Notes: generated by a model from the sequence alone, not told the origin. Shown: positions 35,817-44,782, counted from the first letter of the stretch. The stretch: DNA of 64,000 nucleotides from an uncultured Bacteroidota bacterium (GCA_903887415.1 CAISPO010000029.1:173225-237224), one strand, 5' to 3'. Made by a program: numbers and translations.

Positions 35817-35846
35817 TATTTTGCATCCTTTGCGGGAAGTTTTTTC
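35817..35846. repeat. CTTTGCG-type repeat
   Basis: attttgcatcctttgcggga then a T-run, immediately upstream of the GT-C gene. Same word family as at 4571, 10266 and 25548. Confidence 0.45.
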
Positions 35847-35861
35847 TTACTTTGTTTGTGA

Positions 35862-37076
35862 ATGGACAAATCCCTTGCTAAAACACGGATAGAGATCCTG
35901 CTGCTGTTTATATTATACATCTTCATCCTGCCGCGGGTGTCTATGGATTATGATATGGGCTTCTGGCGCGAATGGGCGCTATTGATACACCACAACGGCC
36001 TGGCAAATACCTACAACACTTCTATCAATTATTTCCCCGTCTATGTTTATGGCCTCTATGTCTATGACCTGCTACAGGGCACTGACGCAAACATTATCCA
36101 CAACATCAACAGCATTAAGATCCTGTTCATGTTTTTCGACTTTCTGCCCATGATTGTGCTATGCTGCTTCCGACAAAAGATATTATCATTCAGGATACCC
36201 CACCTTTTCCTGCTGCTCAACATAGCCTATGTTTTCGACTCTATGGTCTGGGGCCAGATAGACAGTATTTACGCCAGCCTTGCTTTTTTGGCTATCATTA
36301 CTTCGCTTCGTTATCCTGTCGCGGGCATATTGCTTTATGTACTGGCGCTCAATACAAAACAACAGGCTATTGAGTTCCTGCCGGTGATGGCCATCGCACT
36401 GATGTACAGCGTGCGTAAAGTTAAGACTGCGATCATTGCCATTGCAGCAGCAGTCGCCCTGCAGGTATTACTACTGCTGCCATTCATAGGCAATGGCGGT
36501 GTTGGTAAACTTACAGCCATCGCGGGCAATACTGTGGGGCTATATAACCAGCTCTCCATTTGCGCCTTCAATATCTGGTACCTCATCACAAAAGGCAATC
36601 CTTATTTCATTAATTCAAATGATACTTACTTCCTGCTTTCTTACAGAACTACCGGCATCATTATGTTCAGTATTGCATCATTGCTGGTGCTTGTTCCGCT
36701 TGCACGAAGGGTGTGGCGACTAAGAAAAGACAACCTGGGCCTCGATGAAACCACCTACCGTATTTTATTTTTATGTACCGGCCTTTTGTGCCTCTATTTT
36801 TTCTACTTCAATAGCCAAATGCATGAGCGATATGCCCTGCCCATCATCCTGTTCTTCTTCTTTTATGGGGTAACATCCAATAACTATAAGCTATACATCC
36901 TCGCATCCATTCCCTTCCTGCTCAGCCTGGATAAGTGCTTCCCGGATTATCTCCCGGTTGTGCACTACAAGATCATATATGCGTCTGTGGTTATTGCGCT
37001 GTGGTACACAGCGACCGTTATTTATGGCAGTTACCTGTACTACCGATTGATAAAAGGGTCAAAAATGGCCATATAA
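35862..37076 (+). CDS. GT-C-fold membrane glycosyltransferase
   Basis: 404 residues, about ten membrane helices. Signatures of the polyprenyl-sugar-using GT-C superfamily: DYDMGFWREWALLIHHNGL (acidic residues in the first loop), NYFPVYVYGLY, MVWGQIDSIYASLAFLAI, NTKQQAIEFLPVM and the periplasmic-side FNSQMHERYALPIILF. This resembles GT87/mannosyltransferase-like proteins. It would transfer a sugar from a lipid carrier to an extracytoplasmic acceptor. Single gene, no clear operon partner. Confidence 0.8.
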   Translation: MDKSLAKTRIEILLLFILYIFILPRVSMDYDMGFWREWALLIHHNGLANTYNTSINYFPVYVYGLYVYDLLQGTDANIIHNINSIKILFMFFDFLPMIVLCCFRQKILSFRIPHLFLLLNIAYVFDSMVWGQIDSIYASLAFLAIITSLRYPVAGILLYVLALNTKQQAIEFLPVMAIALMYSVRKVKTAIIAIAAAVALQVLLLLPFIGNGGVGKLTAIAGNTVGLYNQLSICAFNIWYLITKGNPYFINSNDTYFLLSYRTTGIIMFSIASLLVLVPLARRVWRLRKDNLGLDETTYRILFLCTGLLCLYFFYFNSQMHERYALPIILFFFFYGVTSNNYKLYILASIPFLLSLDKCFPDYLPVVHYKIIYASVVIALWYTATVIYGSYLYYRLIKGSKMAI

Positions 37077-37194
37077 CGTTTGCCTCCTTCCTTTTTCAGA
37101 TAGTTATGGAAAAATGCAAGAACCCGCTTCTAAGGAACGATGACAGAAAGGAAAAAGTCAGCAATCATTAAACTGGAAACATTAATTTTAACCC

Positions 37195-37782
37195 GTGAAA
37201 AAAACAACCGTTTATCATTTCATAGTTCTGGTAGCGCTATCCGCTTTCGCGTTCCAGTCGTGCAAAAAGAAAAAAGCAGAAGACCCTTATGCTGATGTCA
37301 AAGGCCATTATTTCTCTATCCGGCAGTTTGCGCTCGATGAGTGGCAAACCTTCCATGGCCAGGCGTTTACCATTTTGAAAACAGTGCGCGAAAACAAAAA
37401 AACAGATAGCAGCTATACTACTTCAGACACGCTAAACTGGGGCAATATATTCAAAACTTTTTTTGAGACCGAGATCAGTGACCGTAAATTCCTGGGGCAA
37501 TATACCTACAACCAGTTTGAAGACAACCAGGAAGGCACCCGGAATTTTTACTACAAAGCCAATGACGAGGATATGTTTACCCAAAAACTGCTCATCACTG
37601 TTGACCAGGTGAATAACAAGGTAAAGGGTATTTACATTGAAACCTTCAAAAAATCGCCATGGGGAGAAACAACTCAAAAATTGTATTATGCCCCTATGAA
37701 AACCATCCAGATACAAACAGATGAAAAGCCCTTGGTAGGCGCAAGGAAATATAAAGTGGTGCAGTATTATTTCATGTTGTAA
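37195..37782 (+). CDS. Putative lipoprotein (GTG start)
   Basis: 195 residues starting at GTG 37195; no in-frame ATG fits. Lipoprotein signal KKTTVYHFIVLVALSAFAFQSC then KKKKAEDPYAD. The mature part, predicted mixed alpha/beta, has YFSIRQFALDEWQTFHGQ and repeated tyrosine-rich strands (RNFYYKANDEDMFTQKLL). No domain recognised. Convergent with the anti-sigma gene, six bases apart. Confidence 0.7.
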   Translation: MKKTTVYHFIVLVALSAFAFQSCKKKKAEDPYADVKGHYFSIRQFALDEWQTFHGQAFTILKTVRENKKTDSSYTTSDTLNWGNIFKTFFETEISDRKFLGQYTYNQFEDNQEGTRNFYYKANDEDMFTQKLLITVDQVNNKVKGIYIETFKKSPWGETTQKLYYAPMKTIQIQTDEKPLVGARKYKVVQYYFML

Positions 37783-37787
37783 CGCCG

Positions 37788-38606
37788 CTACACTTTACCC
37801 ATCACATAGATATTCTGCATGGTAGGCGTTGGGCTCCCACCTTCTTTTTCAAGGGATATGGCAAATGCCTGGCCATCGGTAACCGGCTTGCCTACCTTTT
37901 GCATTTCCGGGGTATTGGCCATATTATTGGGTATCACGCCCATGTCCACCGGCTTGCCATTTTCCATTACCCAAAGCTGGTACTGCATTCCCTTTGGGGG
38001 CGCGGGCAGCCCATCCACACTTACATAGGCTTCTCCTTTATTTTTGCTCCAATAAAGCGTGGCTGCCATCGGGTGCCCGGGCTGCACAGTATGCATCACT
38101 ATTGTTTGCATACCCGTATCCGCCATCATAGCTTTGTTTTGCTGATAGTCTTTTAATATCCCGGCCATATCCTTTTGCTGCTGCTCAATCGCCGACATCT
38201 TGCTGCTTAGCGCCGCCAGGTCTGACTTTGTATGTTCCTTACCTGTCCATAAGAAAGCATTTAGCAATACACTTCCCACCAACCCTGCCCAAACTGCAGC
38301 ATGTTTCCATTGCACAGGTTTCCGGTACTCCGGCTGAAAAGGTATTACTTTGGGAGTATTAGGTTGGCTGGCGGCGGCAGTGGCGGGCTGCAATGCACCC
38401 CATATTTTTTCGTCCATACCGGCAGGCGGCTCGGTGGCGAGCTTAGTTGCAAATAGTTGCATCACCGTTTCTATTGCCTCCATTTCGGCTGCAAGTTCAG
38501 GATACATGGCAATATCGGCCTCTACCTGCGCGGCCTCCGCTACGGAGAGCGCCCCAAGTATGTAGGCTTCCAAAATGCCCGATTCTATGCATTCCCTAGT
38601 GTTCAC
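37788..38606 (-). CDS. RskA-type anti-sigma factor
   Basis: 272 residues with a GTG start directly after the sigma-factor stop (TAAGTG). N-terminal helical ZAS-like region without zinc ligands (ESGILEAYILGALSVAEAAQVEADI), a Pro/Gln linker, one membrane helix (HAAVWAGLVGSVLLNAFLW, ~100-120), a coiled coil (~125-160, LAALSSKMSAIEQQQKDMAG), then the periplasmic RskA domain (VDGLPAPPKGMQYQLWVMENGKPVDMG, FAISLEKEGGSPTPTMQN). It would hold the co-encoded ECF sigma factor at the membrane and release it by proteolysis. Confidence 0.9.
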   Translation of the reverse strand: MNTRECIESGILEAYILGALSVAEAAQVEADIAMYPELAAEMEAIETVMQLFATKLATEPPAGMDEKIWGALQPATAAASQPNTPKVIPFQPEYRKPVQWKHAAVWAGLVGSVLLNAFLWTGKEHTKSDLAALSSKMSAIEQQQKDMAGILKDYQQNKAMMADTGMQTIVMHTVQPGHPMAATLYWSKNKGEAYVSVDGLPAPPKGMQYQLWVMENGKPVDMGVIPNNMANTPEMQKVGKPVTDGQAFAISLEKEGGSPTPTMQNIYVMGKV

Positions 38607-39167
38607 TTAATTGTTAAATATTTCTCTCAGTTGTTGTATAGCATGCCTCATACGGGTCTTTACCGTACCAAGAGGTATTCCCAATGTTTTTGAAATTTCG
38701 TCTAGTGTAAACCCCTTGAAATAAGCCAGTGTAATGATCGTTTCATATTCCGGCTTTAAACCGGCTACCATCTTACGCAGCCCTATTGTGTCCGTAGCCT
38801 GCTCTGTTTTCATCCCCTGCTGCAGGTTATTTACGATATCTTCGCCTGTTCGGATTTTTCCCTTCATTATCTCCCCCTTCGAGCGCAGCTTATCTATCGA
38901 TGCATTGCGGGCAATATTGATCATCCATGTGTAAAGGCGGCCTTTTTGCGGATTGTATTGTTCTATATTAGTCCATATCTTTACGAACACATCCTGTAGC
39001 ACATCTTGCGCGGTTTGCTCATCATACACTACTTTGTTGATAACGCCATACAATACAGCTCCGTACTGGCGATACAAGTAGTTGAAGCCCTCCCTGGTCT
39101 GCTGCTTCAACAACAAGATCAGTTCTGCTTCGTTATATATAGTCGCAGGTGAGGACAATTCAGTCAA
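38607..39167 (-). CDS. ECF-family RNA polymerase sigma factor
   Basis: 186 residues. Sigma-70 region 2 (FNYLYRQYGAVLYGVINKVVYDEQTAQDVLQDVFVKIW ... RLYTWMINIARNASIDKLRS) and region 4 (LKPEYETIITLAYFKGFTLDEISKTLGIPLGTVKTRMRHAIQQLRE). No ATG is available in frame before region 2; the start must be a TTG, at 39167 or a few codons later. Immediately upstream of its anti-sigma factor in the same transcript. Targets cannot be inferred. Confidence 0.93.
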   Translation of the reverse strand: MTELSSPATIYNEAELILLLKQQTREGFNYLYRQYGAVLYGVINKVVYDEQTAQDVLQDVFVKIWTNIEQYNPQKGRLYTWMINIARNASIDKLRSKGEIMKGKIRTGEDIVNNLQQGMKTEQATDTIGLRKMVAGLKPEYETIITLAYFKGFTLDEISKTLGIPLGTVKTRMRHAIQQLREIFNN

Positions 39168-39258
39168 AAGCGCGGTTAATTAATACCTGGAGCATCTATA
39201 AAATATCATGCCCGCATTATCAAATATATAAAGTAATACCTGAACCACAAATTATCAG

Positions 39259-39837
39259 TTATTTAGGAAACAACATCCGGTAATCGGTCTTCACCTTGCC
39301 CGCGCTTATATCGTCTAGCTTTTTCTTTATCAGCCTTTTCTTCAACTGTGAGAGATAATCTATGAATAGCTTGCCTTCTATATGGTCATACTCATGCTGG
39401 ATCACGCGGGCCGTAATGCCATGAAACTCCTGTTCATGCCGGTCGAAGTTTTCATCCAGGTAGCTGATGCGCACCTTGCTGGTGCGCTGTATGTCTTCGC
39501 GCACCTTGGGTATGCTCAGGCAACCTTCATTGTAGGGCCACATATCGCCGGTCTCTTCTATCTTCCGCGCGTTGATGAACACCTGCTTTATGGGCTTTTC
39601 GTTAGGATATTTCCGCTTATCCTCCTCGTTAAAATCTTCGACTATCTGTAAGGTATCGATAATAAACAACCGTATAGGCTTATTGATCTGGGGAGCGGCG
39701 AGCCCTACCCCATTGCTGTTATACAGCGTTTCCCACATATCCGCCAGCAGCTTTTTAAGCTCCGGATACTCGGGGGTAATATCGTCACATACTTTACGCA
39801 ATACGGGGCTGCCATATGCTACTACGGGTAAGATCAT
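39259..39837 (-). CDS. def: Peptide deformylase
   Basis: 192 residues, full length. All three motifs: GVGLAAPQ (43-50), EGCLS (104-108, metal ligand Cys106) and QHEYDH (His148, Glu149, His152). Removes N-formyl groups from nascent proteins. The insert NEEDKRKYPNEKPIKQ between motifs 1 and 2 is typical of Bacteroidota. Divergent from the TfoX-N gene; no fmt gene adjoins. Confidence 0.96.
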   Translation of the reverse strand: MILPVVAYGSPVLRKVCDDITPEYPELKKLLADMWETLYNSNGVGLAAPQINKPIRLFIIDTLQIVEDFNEEDKRKYPNEKPIKQVFINARKIEETGDMWPYNEGCLSIPKVREDIQRTSKVRISYLDENFDRHEQEFHGITARVIQHEYDHIEGKLFIDYLSQLKKRLIKKKLDDISAGKVKTDYRMLFPK

Positions 39838-39939
39838 GCACTAATTCTGTTTCTAATAAAGTTGCCAAAGTTAATCAGAATTTACGGAAATGGAGGTATC
39901 TGCATAGCTATGATCGACGGAGAATTACTAAATTGCTTC

Positions 39940-40287
39940 ATGGCATATAATGAAAAACTCGCAGACAGGATACGTGAAACCCTTGTAGATGTTCCCAAAG
40001 TAGAAGAAAAATTCATGTTCGGCGGTGTGTGCTTTATGGTGGATGGTAAGATGTGCATAGGCGTTGTAAAAGACGAAATGATGTGTCGCATAGACCCGGA
40101 AATGGAAGATACCGTGCTTGAAAAAACCGGATGTCGCCAAATGGACTTTACCCACAGACCAATGAAAGGCTACGTCTATGTCAGCGACGAAGGCATGAAA
40201 AAGAAAAAAGATCTTGAATACTGGGTTGGGCTTTGCCTCGAGTTTAATTCAAAGGCTAAAGCCAGTAAAAAAAAGAAAAAGTCCTGA
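39940..40287 (+). CDS. TfoX N-terminal domain protein
   Basis: 115 residues from ATG 39940 (MAYNEKLADRIRETL; the frame extends back 26 codons without homology). VEEKFMFGGVCFMVDGKMCIGVVKDEMMCRIDPE is the TfoX-N motif, FGG followed by a beta strand. The protein ends in a Lys-rich tail (KAKASKKKKKS), which suggests nucleic-acid contact. Stand-alone TfoX-N proteins have no settled function outside gamma-proteobacterial competence. Confidence 0.87.
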   Translation: MAYNEKLADRIRETLVDVPKVEEKFMFGGVCFMVDGKMCIGVVKDEMMCRIDPEMEDTVLEKTGCRQMDFTHRPMKGYVYVSDEGMKKKKDLEYWVGLCLEFNSKAKASKKKKKS

Positions 40288-40368
40288 TCTGTTTATCCGA
40301 AAATTATATTTCGCATGAAATGATCTAACTTGGTGAGAACTCTTGACATTGCTTATAACCTTTACACT

Positions 40369-40842
40369 ATGGGGCGATCTATTCTGTGTACGTTCATCAT
40401 TTTTAGCGCCTGTTATTTCATTTCATGTACCTGCAAAACAACGGTGCCTTGCTATGCGTACATGAATTTTGTAGTCACGGCAGCAGACAGTTCAAAGTTG
40501 AGTGATGCGATGTTGGTAGTCTTTCAGCCAAATGGGGCTTTTAACATCGCGATAGACACTCAAAAACGCTTAGCGGTTCTGTTTTCAAACTATTATAACT
40601 TAGCCTACCTGGTCTTGGAAGAAAACGGTGAGAATGATTATGAAGTAATATTGCCGAACACAGGGAAAGTGGATAGTATCAGCCACTTTGCATTTACCGG
40701 GAAAAATTCGCAAGTAGTTACTCATGACTGCGAAAAAGAAGTTTTATGGACCTGCGATAGAACAATAGATTCTTTCAAAGTAAACAGCCAAACATTCACC
40801 ACGTCTAACGGAGTGAGGACTACTGATACGATTGCTTACTGA
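40369..40842 (+). CDS. Small putative lipoprotein or secreted protein
   Basis: 157 residues from ATG 40369. Hydrophobic start MGRSILCTFIIFSACYFISC gives a possible lipobox (FISC) followed by TCKTTVPC. The mature part is beta-rich (YMNFVVTAADSSKLSDAMLVVF, LAYLVLEENGENDYEVIL). No family recognised. Confidence 0.55.
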   Translation: MGRSILCTFIIFSACYFISCTCKTTVPCYAYMNFVVTAADSSKLSDAMLVVFQPNGAFNIAIDTQKRLAVLFSNYYNLAYLVLEENGENDYEVILPNTGKVDSISHFAFTGKNSQVVTHDCEKEVLWTCDRTIDSFKVNSQTFTTSNGVRTTDTIAY

Positions 40843-40852
40843 GAGTGAGGCA

Positions 40853-41599
40853 TCACAGCACCGACACCGGGCACTTCACATCATGATAAAACAAAAACTG
40901 CCACCCCTCTCTCCGTCCCTGCTCTGCGTATTGCTCCCTAAGCGCCATCGCCTTCTTTCCATCGTAGTCATACTTGGCTACGTACTTCATCTTCATTTGC
41001 TTTAGCTGCGGCGCTTCATCGCCACCGAAGAATATCTTATCCTTGCCGTCATCTATAAGATATACAATATGCTGCGGGCAATGCCCGCCCGAGTGCATAA
41101 AACGGATGTAGCCATCTATCAGCCCCTGCTCACCATCCAGCCACTTCACCTGGCTGGTAGCCAGCAATGGCTCTATATCTTCCGGGTGGTAGGAGGGATA
41201 ACCGGTGCTTAAAGCAAAGTTGGCCTCAGCCCTGTATATGTAGTAGTCGGCATTGGGGAATGTCGTTTTCACAAGGCCGTTATTATCCTTAAACACCAGG
41301 CAGCCCGCATGGTCTTTATGCAGGTGCGACACCAGTACTTTTGTCACCGCAGCAGGTTCATATCCGTGCTGCCGCAGGTTATCATGTATCTGCAATATAC
41401 CATCGCTGTTATTAAACCCTAGGCCCGTATCCAGCACGATAATATCCTTTTCCGTCACCACAAGGAAGGGCTGCACCTCAACAAGCAGTGAGCCGGCAGG
41501 CCGCTCATTCAGTTCATCATGCCCCAGGCTAAACGGAACAAACTGCTTATCATGCCCTACTGTAAACACCCCTTCTGATAATGGAAAAATGGAAGCCAT
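40853..41599 (-). CDS. MBL-fold metallo-hydrolase
   Basis: 248 residues from ATG 41599 (MASIFPLSEGVFTVG; upstream codons to a TTG at 41626 lack support). Metallo-beta-lactamase motif SHLHKDHAG (HxHxDH) near residue 91, then HSGGHCPQHIVYLI (third His) and FFGGDEAPQ (bridging Asp). Likely a cytosolic lactonase- or glyoxalase-like hydrolase with two metal ions; substrate unknown. 51 bp downstream of the AMP nucleosidase gene on the same strand and maybe co-transcribed. Confidence 0.88.
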   Translation of the reverse strand: MASIFPLSEGVFTVGHDKQFVPFSLGHDELNERPAGSLLVEVQPFLVVTEKDIIVLDTGLGFNNSDGILQIHDNLRQHGYEPAAVTKVLVSHLHKDHAGCLVFKDNNGLVKTTFPNADYYIYRAEANFALSTGYPSYHPEDIEPLLATSQVKWLDGEQGLIDGYIRFMHSGGHCPQHIVYLIDDGKDKIFFGGDEAPQLKQMKMKYVAKYDYDGKKAMALREQYAEQGRREGWQFLFYHDVKCPVSVL

Positions 41600-41650
41600 A
41601 AGGCAAAGGTAACCCCCTAATCTCAAATATGGCAGTTTAGCCGAGAGCGG

Positions 41651-42421
41651 TCAAAACCTAAGGTGCTTTACCGTCAGCCGGTTATTCAGCAACTGTTTCA
41701 ACGAGTCTATCCCAATGCGCAAATGTGCCTCTACAAAGTTCTTCGTTACTTCTGAGTCGCTCTCTGCTGTTTTCACGCCGTCTGGCACCATAGGCTGATC
41801 GGAAACGAGCAGCAAGGCGCCCGTAGGAATTTTATTAAAAAAACCTGTCGTAAATATCGTAGCCGTCTCCATATCTATCGCCATTGCCCTTATTCTGCGC
41901 AGGTAGGCTTTGAACGTATCGTCATGCTCCCACACACGCCGGTTGGTAGTGTAAACCGTACCGGTCCAGTAGTCTCGCTTATACTCACGTATGGTTGTGG
42001 ATATTGCTTTCTGCAGCGCAAAAGCCGGCAGCGCAGGCACCTCCGGAGGAAAGTAATCATTACTCGTACCGTCCCCTCTTATAGCCGCTATCGGCAGTAT
42101 GAGGTCGCCTACTTTATTCTTTTTTTTCAGCCCGCCGCACTTACCCAGGAACAGCACCGCTTTGGGTTTTATTGCAGACAACAGGTCCATCATTGTAGCC
42201 GCAGCGGGGCTGCCCATACCAAAGTTAATGATCGTAATATCCTCGGCAGTGGCACATTGCACGGGTTTGTCCAGTCCCATCACTTTTACATTGTGAGCCT
42301 CGGCAAACTGGTTTACATAGCTGCTGAAGTTGCACAGGAGTATGTACTCGCCAAAGTCTTTAAGGCTTTGCCCTGTATAGCGGGGCAGCCAGTTGTCAAC
42401 AATCTCCTGCCTGGTTTTCAT
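41651..42421 (-). CDS. amn: AMP nucleosidase (short Bacteroidota form)
   Basis: 256 residues of nucleoside-phosphorylase fold: INFGMGSPAAATMMDLL, FLGKCGGLKKKNKVGDLILPIAAIRGDGTSNDYFP, MAIDMETATIFTTGF and LLVSDQPM. The G(T)SNDYF segment is what I associate with AMP nucleosidase in this phylum (AMP to adenine + ribose-5-phosphate). It lacks the N-terminal regulatory domain of the proteobacterial Amn. Purine-level homeostasis in the cytosol. First gene of a possible two-gene unit with the MBL hydrolase. Confidence 0.85.
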   Translation of the reverse strand: MKTRQEIVDNWLPRYTGQSLKDFGEYILLCNFSSYVNQFAEAHNVKVMGLDKPVQCATAEDITIINFGMGSPAAATMMDLLSAIKPKAVLFLGKCGGLKKKNKVGDLILPIAAIRGDGTSNDYFPPEVPALPAFALQKAISTTIREYKRDYWTGTVYTTNRRVWEHDDTFKAYLRRIRAMAIDMETATIFTTGFFNKIPTGALLLVSDQPMVPDGVKTAESDSEVTKNFVEAHLRIGIDSLKQLLNNRLTVKHLRF

Positions 42422-42754
42422 TACTTAAAGATAAGACCAAATAAGCAATTTATTATCACCATCAATCGCTCATCAAGTGAAGGATATTCTTATTTTCCAA
42501 AAATAATTATTACGCCCATTCAGGGCTGTATGCCGTGTGTTTATTGACCCAGGGCTTCACCATGGGCTAGTATATTTCGCTCTTTCAGAGCTGCTTGTCT
42601 TTTCCAATATTCCCTAACTTAGAGATTGCGCAAAGGAGATACCATCCCCCCTTTTGAGGGATATGTCTCCGGCTTTCGTGGTTTGCCGGATGACGAAAAA
42701 CTTTTTGTGGTAACTTAGTTGTTACAACTCAGAAACGCACTTATTCCTCAAAAA
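42422..42754. other. Intergenic region with a three-hairpin repeat element
   Basis: 333 bp between divergent genes. A compact element of three small inverted repeats spans 42514-42591 (separate entry). The rest shows no gene; a GC-rich stretch near 42650-42700 may belong to the promoter of the hydrolase. Confidence 0.5.
42514..42591. repeat. Three-hairpin intergenic element
   Basis: gcccattcagggc (42514-42526), cccagggcttcaccatggg (42548-42566) and gctctttcagagc (42579-42591) each form a short hairpin. The outer two share a GCxC-TTCAG-G(A)GC plan in opposite halves. I recall similar word strings (ggcttcacc..ggg..tatatttcgc) as a multi-copy intergenic element in Bacteroidota. Confidence 0.5.
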
Positions 42755-43666
42755 ATGTCACACATAAAAACATATTGCCTGCTCCTTGCCTGCTCCCTCC
42801 TCACTGTGAGCTTCGACATACCCGGGGATGGCTTTGCCACCAGCCCCGATGGCACCAAAATACACTACCACACATTTGGCTCTGGCAAACCCCTGCTCAT
42901 CATCAACGGCGGGCCGGGCATGAACAGCGAAGGTTTTGAAGGCATGGCGAAAAAACTATCCGAAAACCGCCTCGCCATTATTTATGACCAGAGAGGTACC
43001 GGAAAATCAACACTGGCATTGCTTGATTCTACCACAGTAAACATGGACCTGATGGTGGAAGATATAGAAGCCCTGCGAAAACAACTGAACATTGATAAAT
43101 GGTCTGTCCTTGGCCATTCGTTTGGCGGCATTGTTGCGTCCTATTATGCCACGAAATATCCCGAACATATTGATAAGATCGTGCTCTCCTCCTCCGGTGG
43201 GGTTGACCTTAGCTTGCTAACCGATGTACAGAGCTCCATTGACTCCAAACTTACCAAGGCCGAGCAGGACTCCGTCAGTTACTGGAGCGAGAAAATAAGC
43301 GCAGGGGACACCAGCCATTTTGCCCGGCTGCACAGGGGACTGAACCTGGCACATGCCTATGTGATAGACCCGAAATTCATCCCCGTAATAGGCGAGCGGC
43401 TGACGCAGGGCAACCAAACCGTGAACCAACTGATATGGAACGACCTGCAAAGAATGAACTTTAACTGCACCAAAAAACTAAAATCCTATAGTAAGCCCGT
43501 TCTCATCATACAGGGTAAAGAAGACATAGTAAGCAAAAAAATTGCCGAAAAATCGCACGAGGCATTCAAAAACTCACGGATGGTATTCATGGATCACTGC
43601 ATCCACTACGGCTGGCTGGATAATCCGGAGGTGTATTTTAAGGAGGTGAATGGGTTTTTGAAGTAA
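42755..43666 (+). CDS. Alpha/beta hydrolase (prolyl-iminopeptidase-like)
   Basis: 303 residues from ATG 42755; the frame extends to TTG 42719 but MSHIKTYCLLLACSLLTVSF is a good export signal, perhaps a lipoprotein with Cys13. Oxyanion motif NGGPG (51-55), nucleophile elbow GHSFGG (Ser122), Asp in GKEDIV and His in DHCIHYGW. HGGPG plus GxSxGG is the S33 peptidase pattern. Likely a periplasmic peptidase or esterase. Confidence 0.87.
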   Translation: MSHIKTYCLLLACSLLTVSFDIPGDGFATSPDGTKIHYHTFGSGKPLLIINGGPGMNSEGFEGMAKKLSENRLAIIYDQRGTGKSTLALLDSTTVNMDLMVEDIEALRKQLNIDKWSVLGHSFGGIVASYYATKYPEHIDKIVLSSSGGVDLSLLTDVQSSIDSKLTKAEQDSVSYWSEKISAGDTSHFARLHRGLNLAHAYVIDPKFIPVIGERLTQGNQTVNQLIWNDLQRMNFNCTKKLKSYSKPVLIIQGKEDIVSKKIAEKSHEAFKNSRMVFMDHCIHYGWLDNPEVYFKEVNGFLK

Positions 43667-43679
43667 TTACAGAACGTAA

Positions 43680-44000
43680 TCATGCAGCATAACTGCTGCG
43701 GTTATCAAACAGCCGCTCAAATTGCCGTTCAATATTCGCATGAAAAGCCTCCGGCAAATAGGCCCAATCCCTTAATTCCACTAATATAGGAATGTTGCTC
43801 TCCTTTATCCTTTCGCATATATCGGCATATATAGCTGCCGGCACCGGGCCCAGGTTTTTGCTGCGTATCACAAGATCCAGGTCACTGCCACGATGCGCAG
43901 TGCCATTAACACGGCTGCCATATGCCCATATTTCCACGGGTACGCTTATACCTTCAAATATATGCAGCAGCGCCTGCCTATCTTTATCCTTTATCAGCAT
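43680..44000 (-). CDS. mntA: MntA-type nucleotidyltransferase antitoxin
   Basis: 106 residues. Minimal nucleotidyltransferase: AYGSRVNGTAHRGSDLDLVIR, that is GSX10DXD with Gly28-Ser29 and Asp40/Asp42. The order after hepT with a 17-bp overlap, and the complete catalytic motif, fit the MntA antitoxin, which AMPylates the HepT toxin. Cytosolic. A lone chromosomal TA pair with no phage or plasmid genes near it. Confidence 0.88.
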   Translation of the reverse strand: MLIKDKDRQALLHIFEGISVPVEIWAYGSRVNGTAHRGSDLDLVIRSKNLGPVPAAIYADICERIKESNIPILVELRDWAYLPEAFHANIERQFERLFDNRSSYAA

Positions 44001-44421
44001 TTTCGTTATTTAATTGTTGTATAGCTGCTGCCAAGGCATTAGCATCAGCAATAAATTGCGGCAGCAAAACCACAGTTTCTTCAGCAAAATTCACACCGTA
44101 ATCGTGGGCTGTGCTATTTCTATTATCGCGGTATTGCAGCCATCTTTCACATGCATCATCGGTAATTATATTTCGAAGCACTGCGTGGCGGAACACATCT
44201 TTAAAAACAAGTTGATCAACTGCTTTGGATGAATGAAAATAAGGTTTCAGCGCCTTGCGCAGCAGTTTCTCACTTTGCTCTAAAATGATCTCAAACTCCT
44301 TTATACATGCAGACCGGTACATATCAAAATCGATATTTTCCGGCTTTGCCTGTTTTAGTAAAGTTTGTGCTTTATCCAGAGTGCTGATGCAGCGCTCCAG
44401 GAAAGCAGTTTCTATTTTCAT
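43984..44421 (-). CDS. hepT: HepT-type HEPN RNase toxin
   Basis: 145 residues, all helical. The HEPN motif RNSTAHDY at 101-108 is RX4HXY: Arg101 and His106 for RNA cleavage and Tyr108, the residue AMPylated by MntA in characterised pairs. The N-terminal part (AFLERCISTLDKAQTLLKQA, IKEFEIILEQSEKLLRKAL) matches the 'nucleotidyltransferase substrate binding' family. Overlaps mntA by 17 bp. Activity is inferred from intact motifs. Confidence 0.88.
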   Translation of the reverse strand: MKIETAFLERCISTLDKAQTLLKQAKPENIDFDMYRSACIKEFEIILEQSEKLLRKALKPYFHSSKAVDQLVFKDVFRHAVLRNIITDDACERWLQYRDNRNSTAHDYGVNFAEETVVLLPQFIADANALAAAIQQLNNENADKG

Positions 44422-44521
44422 AATTCGAAAACCTCTTTAGCTTCCGAAAGATACAAATTTGGGCATTCATATCATCCCTTGGTGGCACAGATTTTTAATG
44501 TTCCACAATAAACAGAGAACT

Positions 44522-44782
44522 ATGAGCAAGACAATATTTCTATCCGGGATCCTTTTAGGTGTAACTGCCGGGCTTCTTTTAGCGCCGCAAAAAGGCGAAG
44601 ACCTTCGTGAAGACATAGCCGACAACGCTAAAAAACTCAAAAAGAACCTTTATAAAATGGCAGGTAAGGGCGCGGCAGAAGTAGCCGATCTAAAGGAACT
44701 GCTATCTGAAGAAATAGAAGGACTGAGCGAGAACATGCGACACAGGTTGCTTACTGTGCTTAATGACGCGGAATTAGTCTAA
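44522..44782 (+). CDS. YtxH-domain protein
   Basis: 86 residues from ATG 44522 (an upstream in-frame Met is not supported). MSKTIFLSGILLGVTAGLLLAPQKGEDLREDIADNAKK is the YtxH pattern: one membrane helix then GxxxGxLxAPxxGxxxR. A helical tail follows. Often stress-induced; function not known. Directly followed (28 bp) by the broken T9SS gene. Confidence 0.87.
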   Translation: MSKTIFLSGILLGVTAGLLLAPQKGEDLREDIADNAKKLKKNLYKMAGKGAAEVADLKELLSEEIEGLSENMRHRLLTVLNDAELV

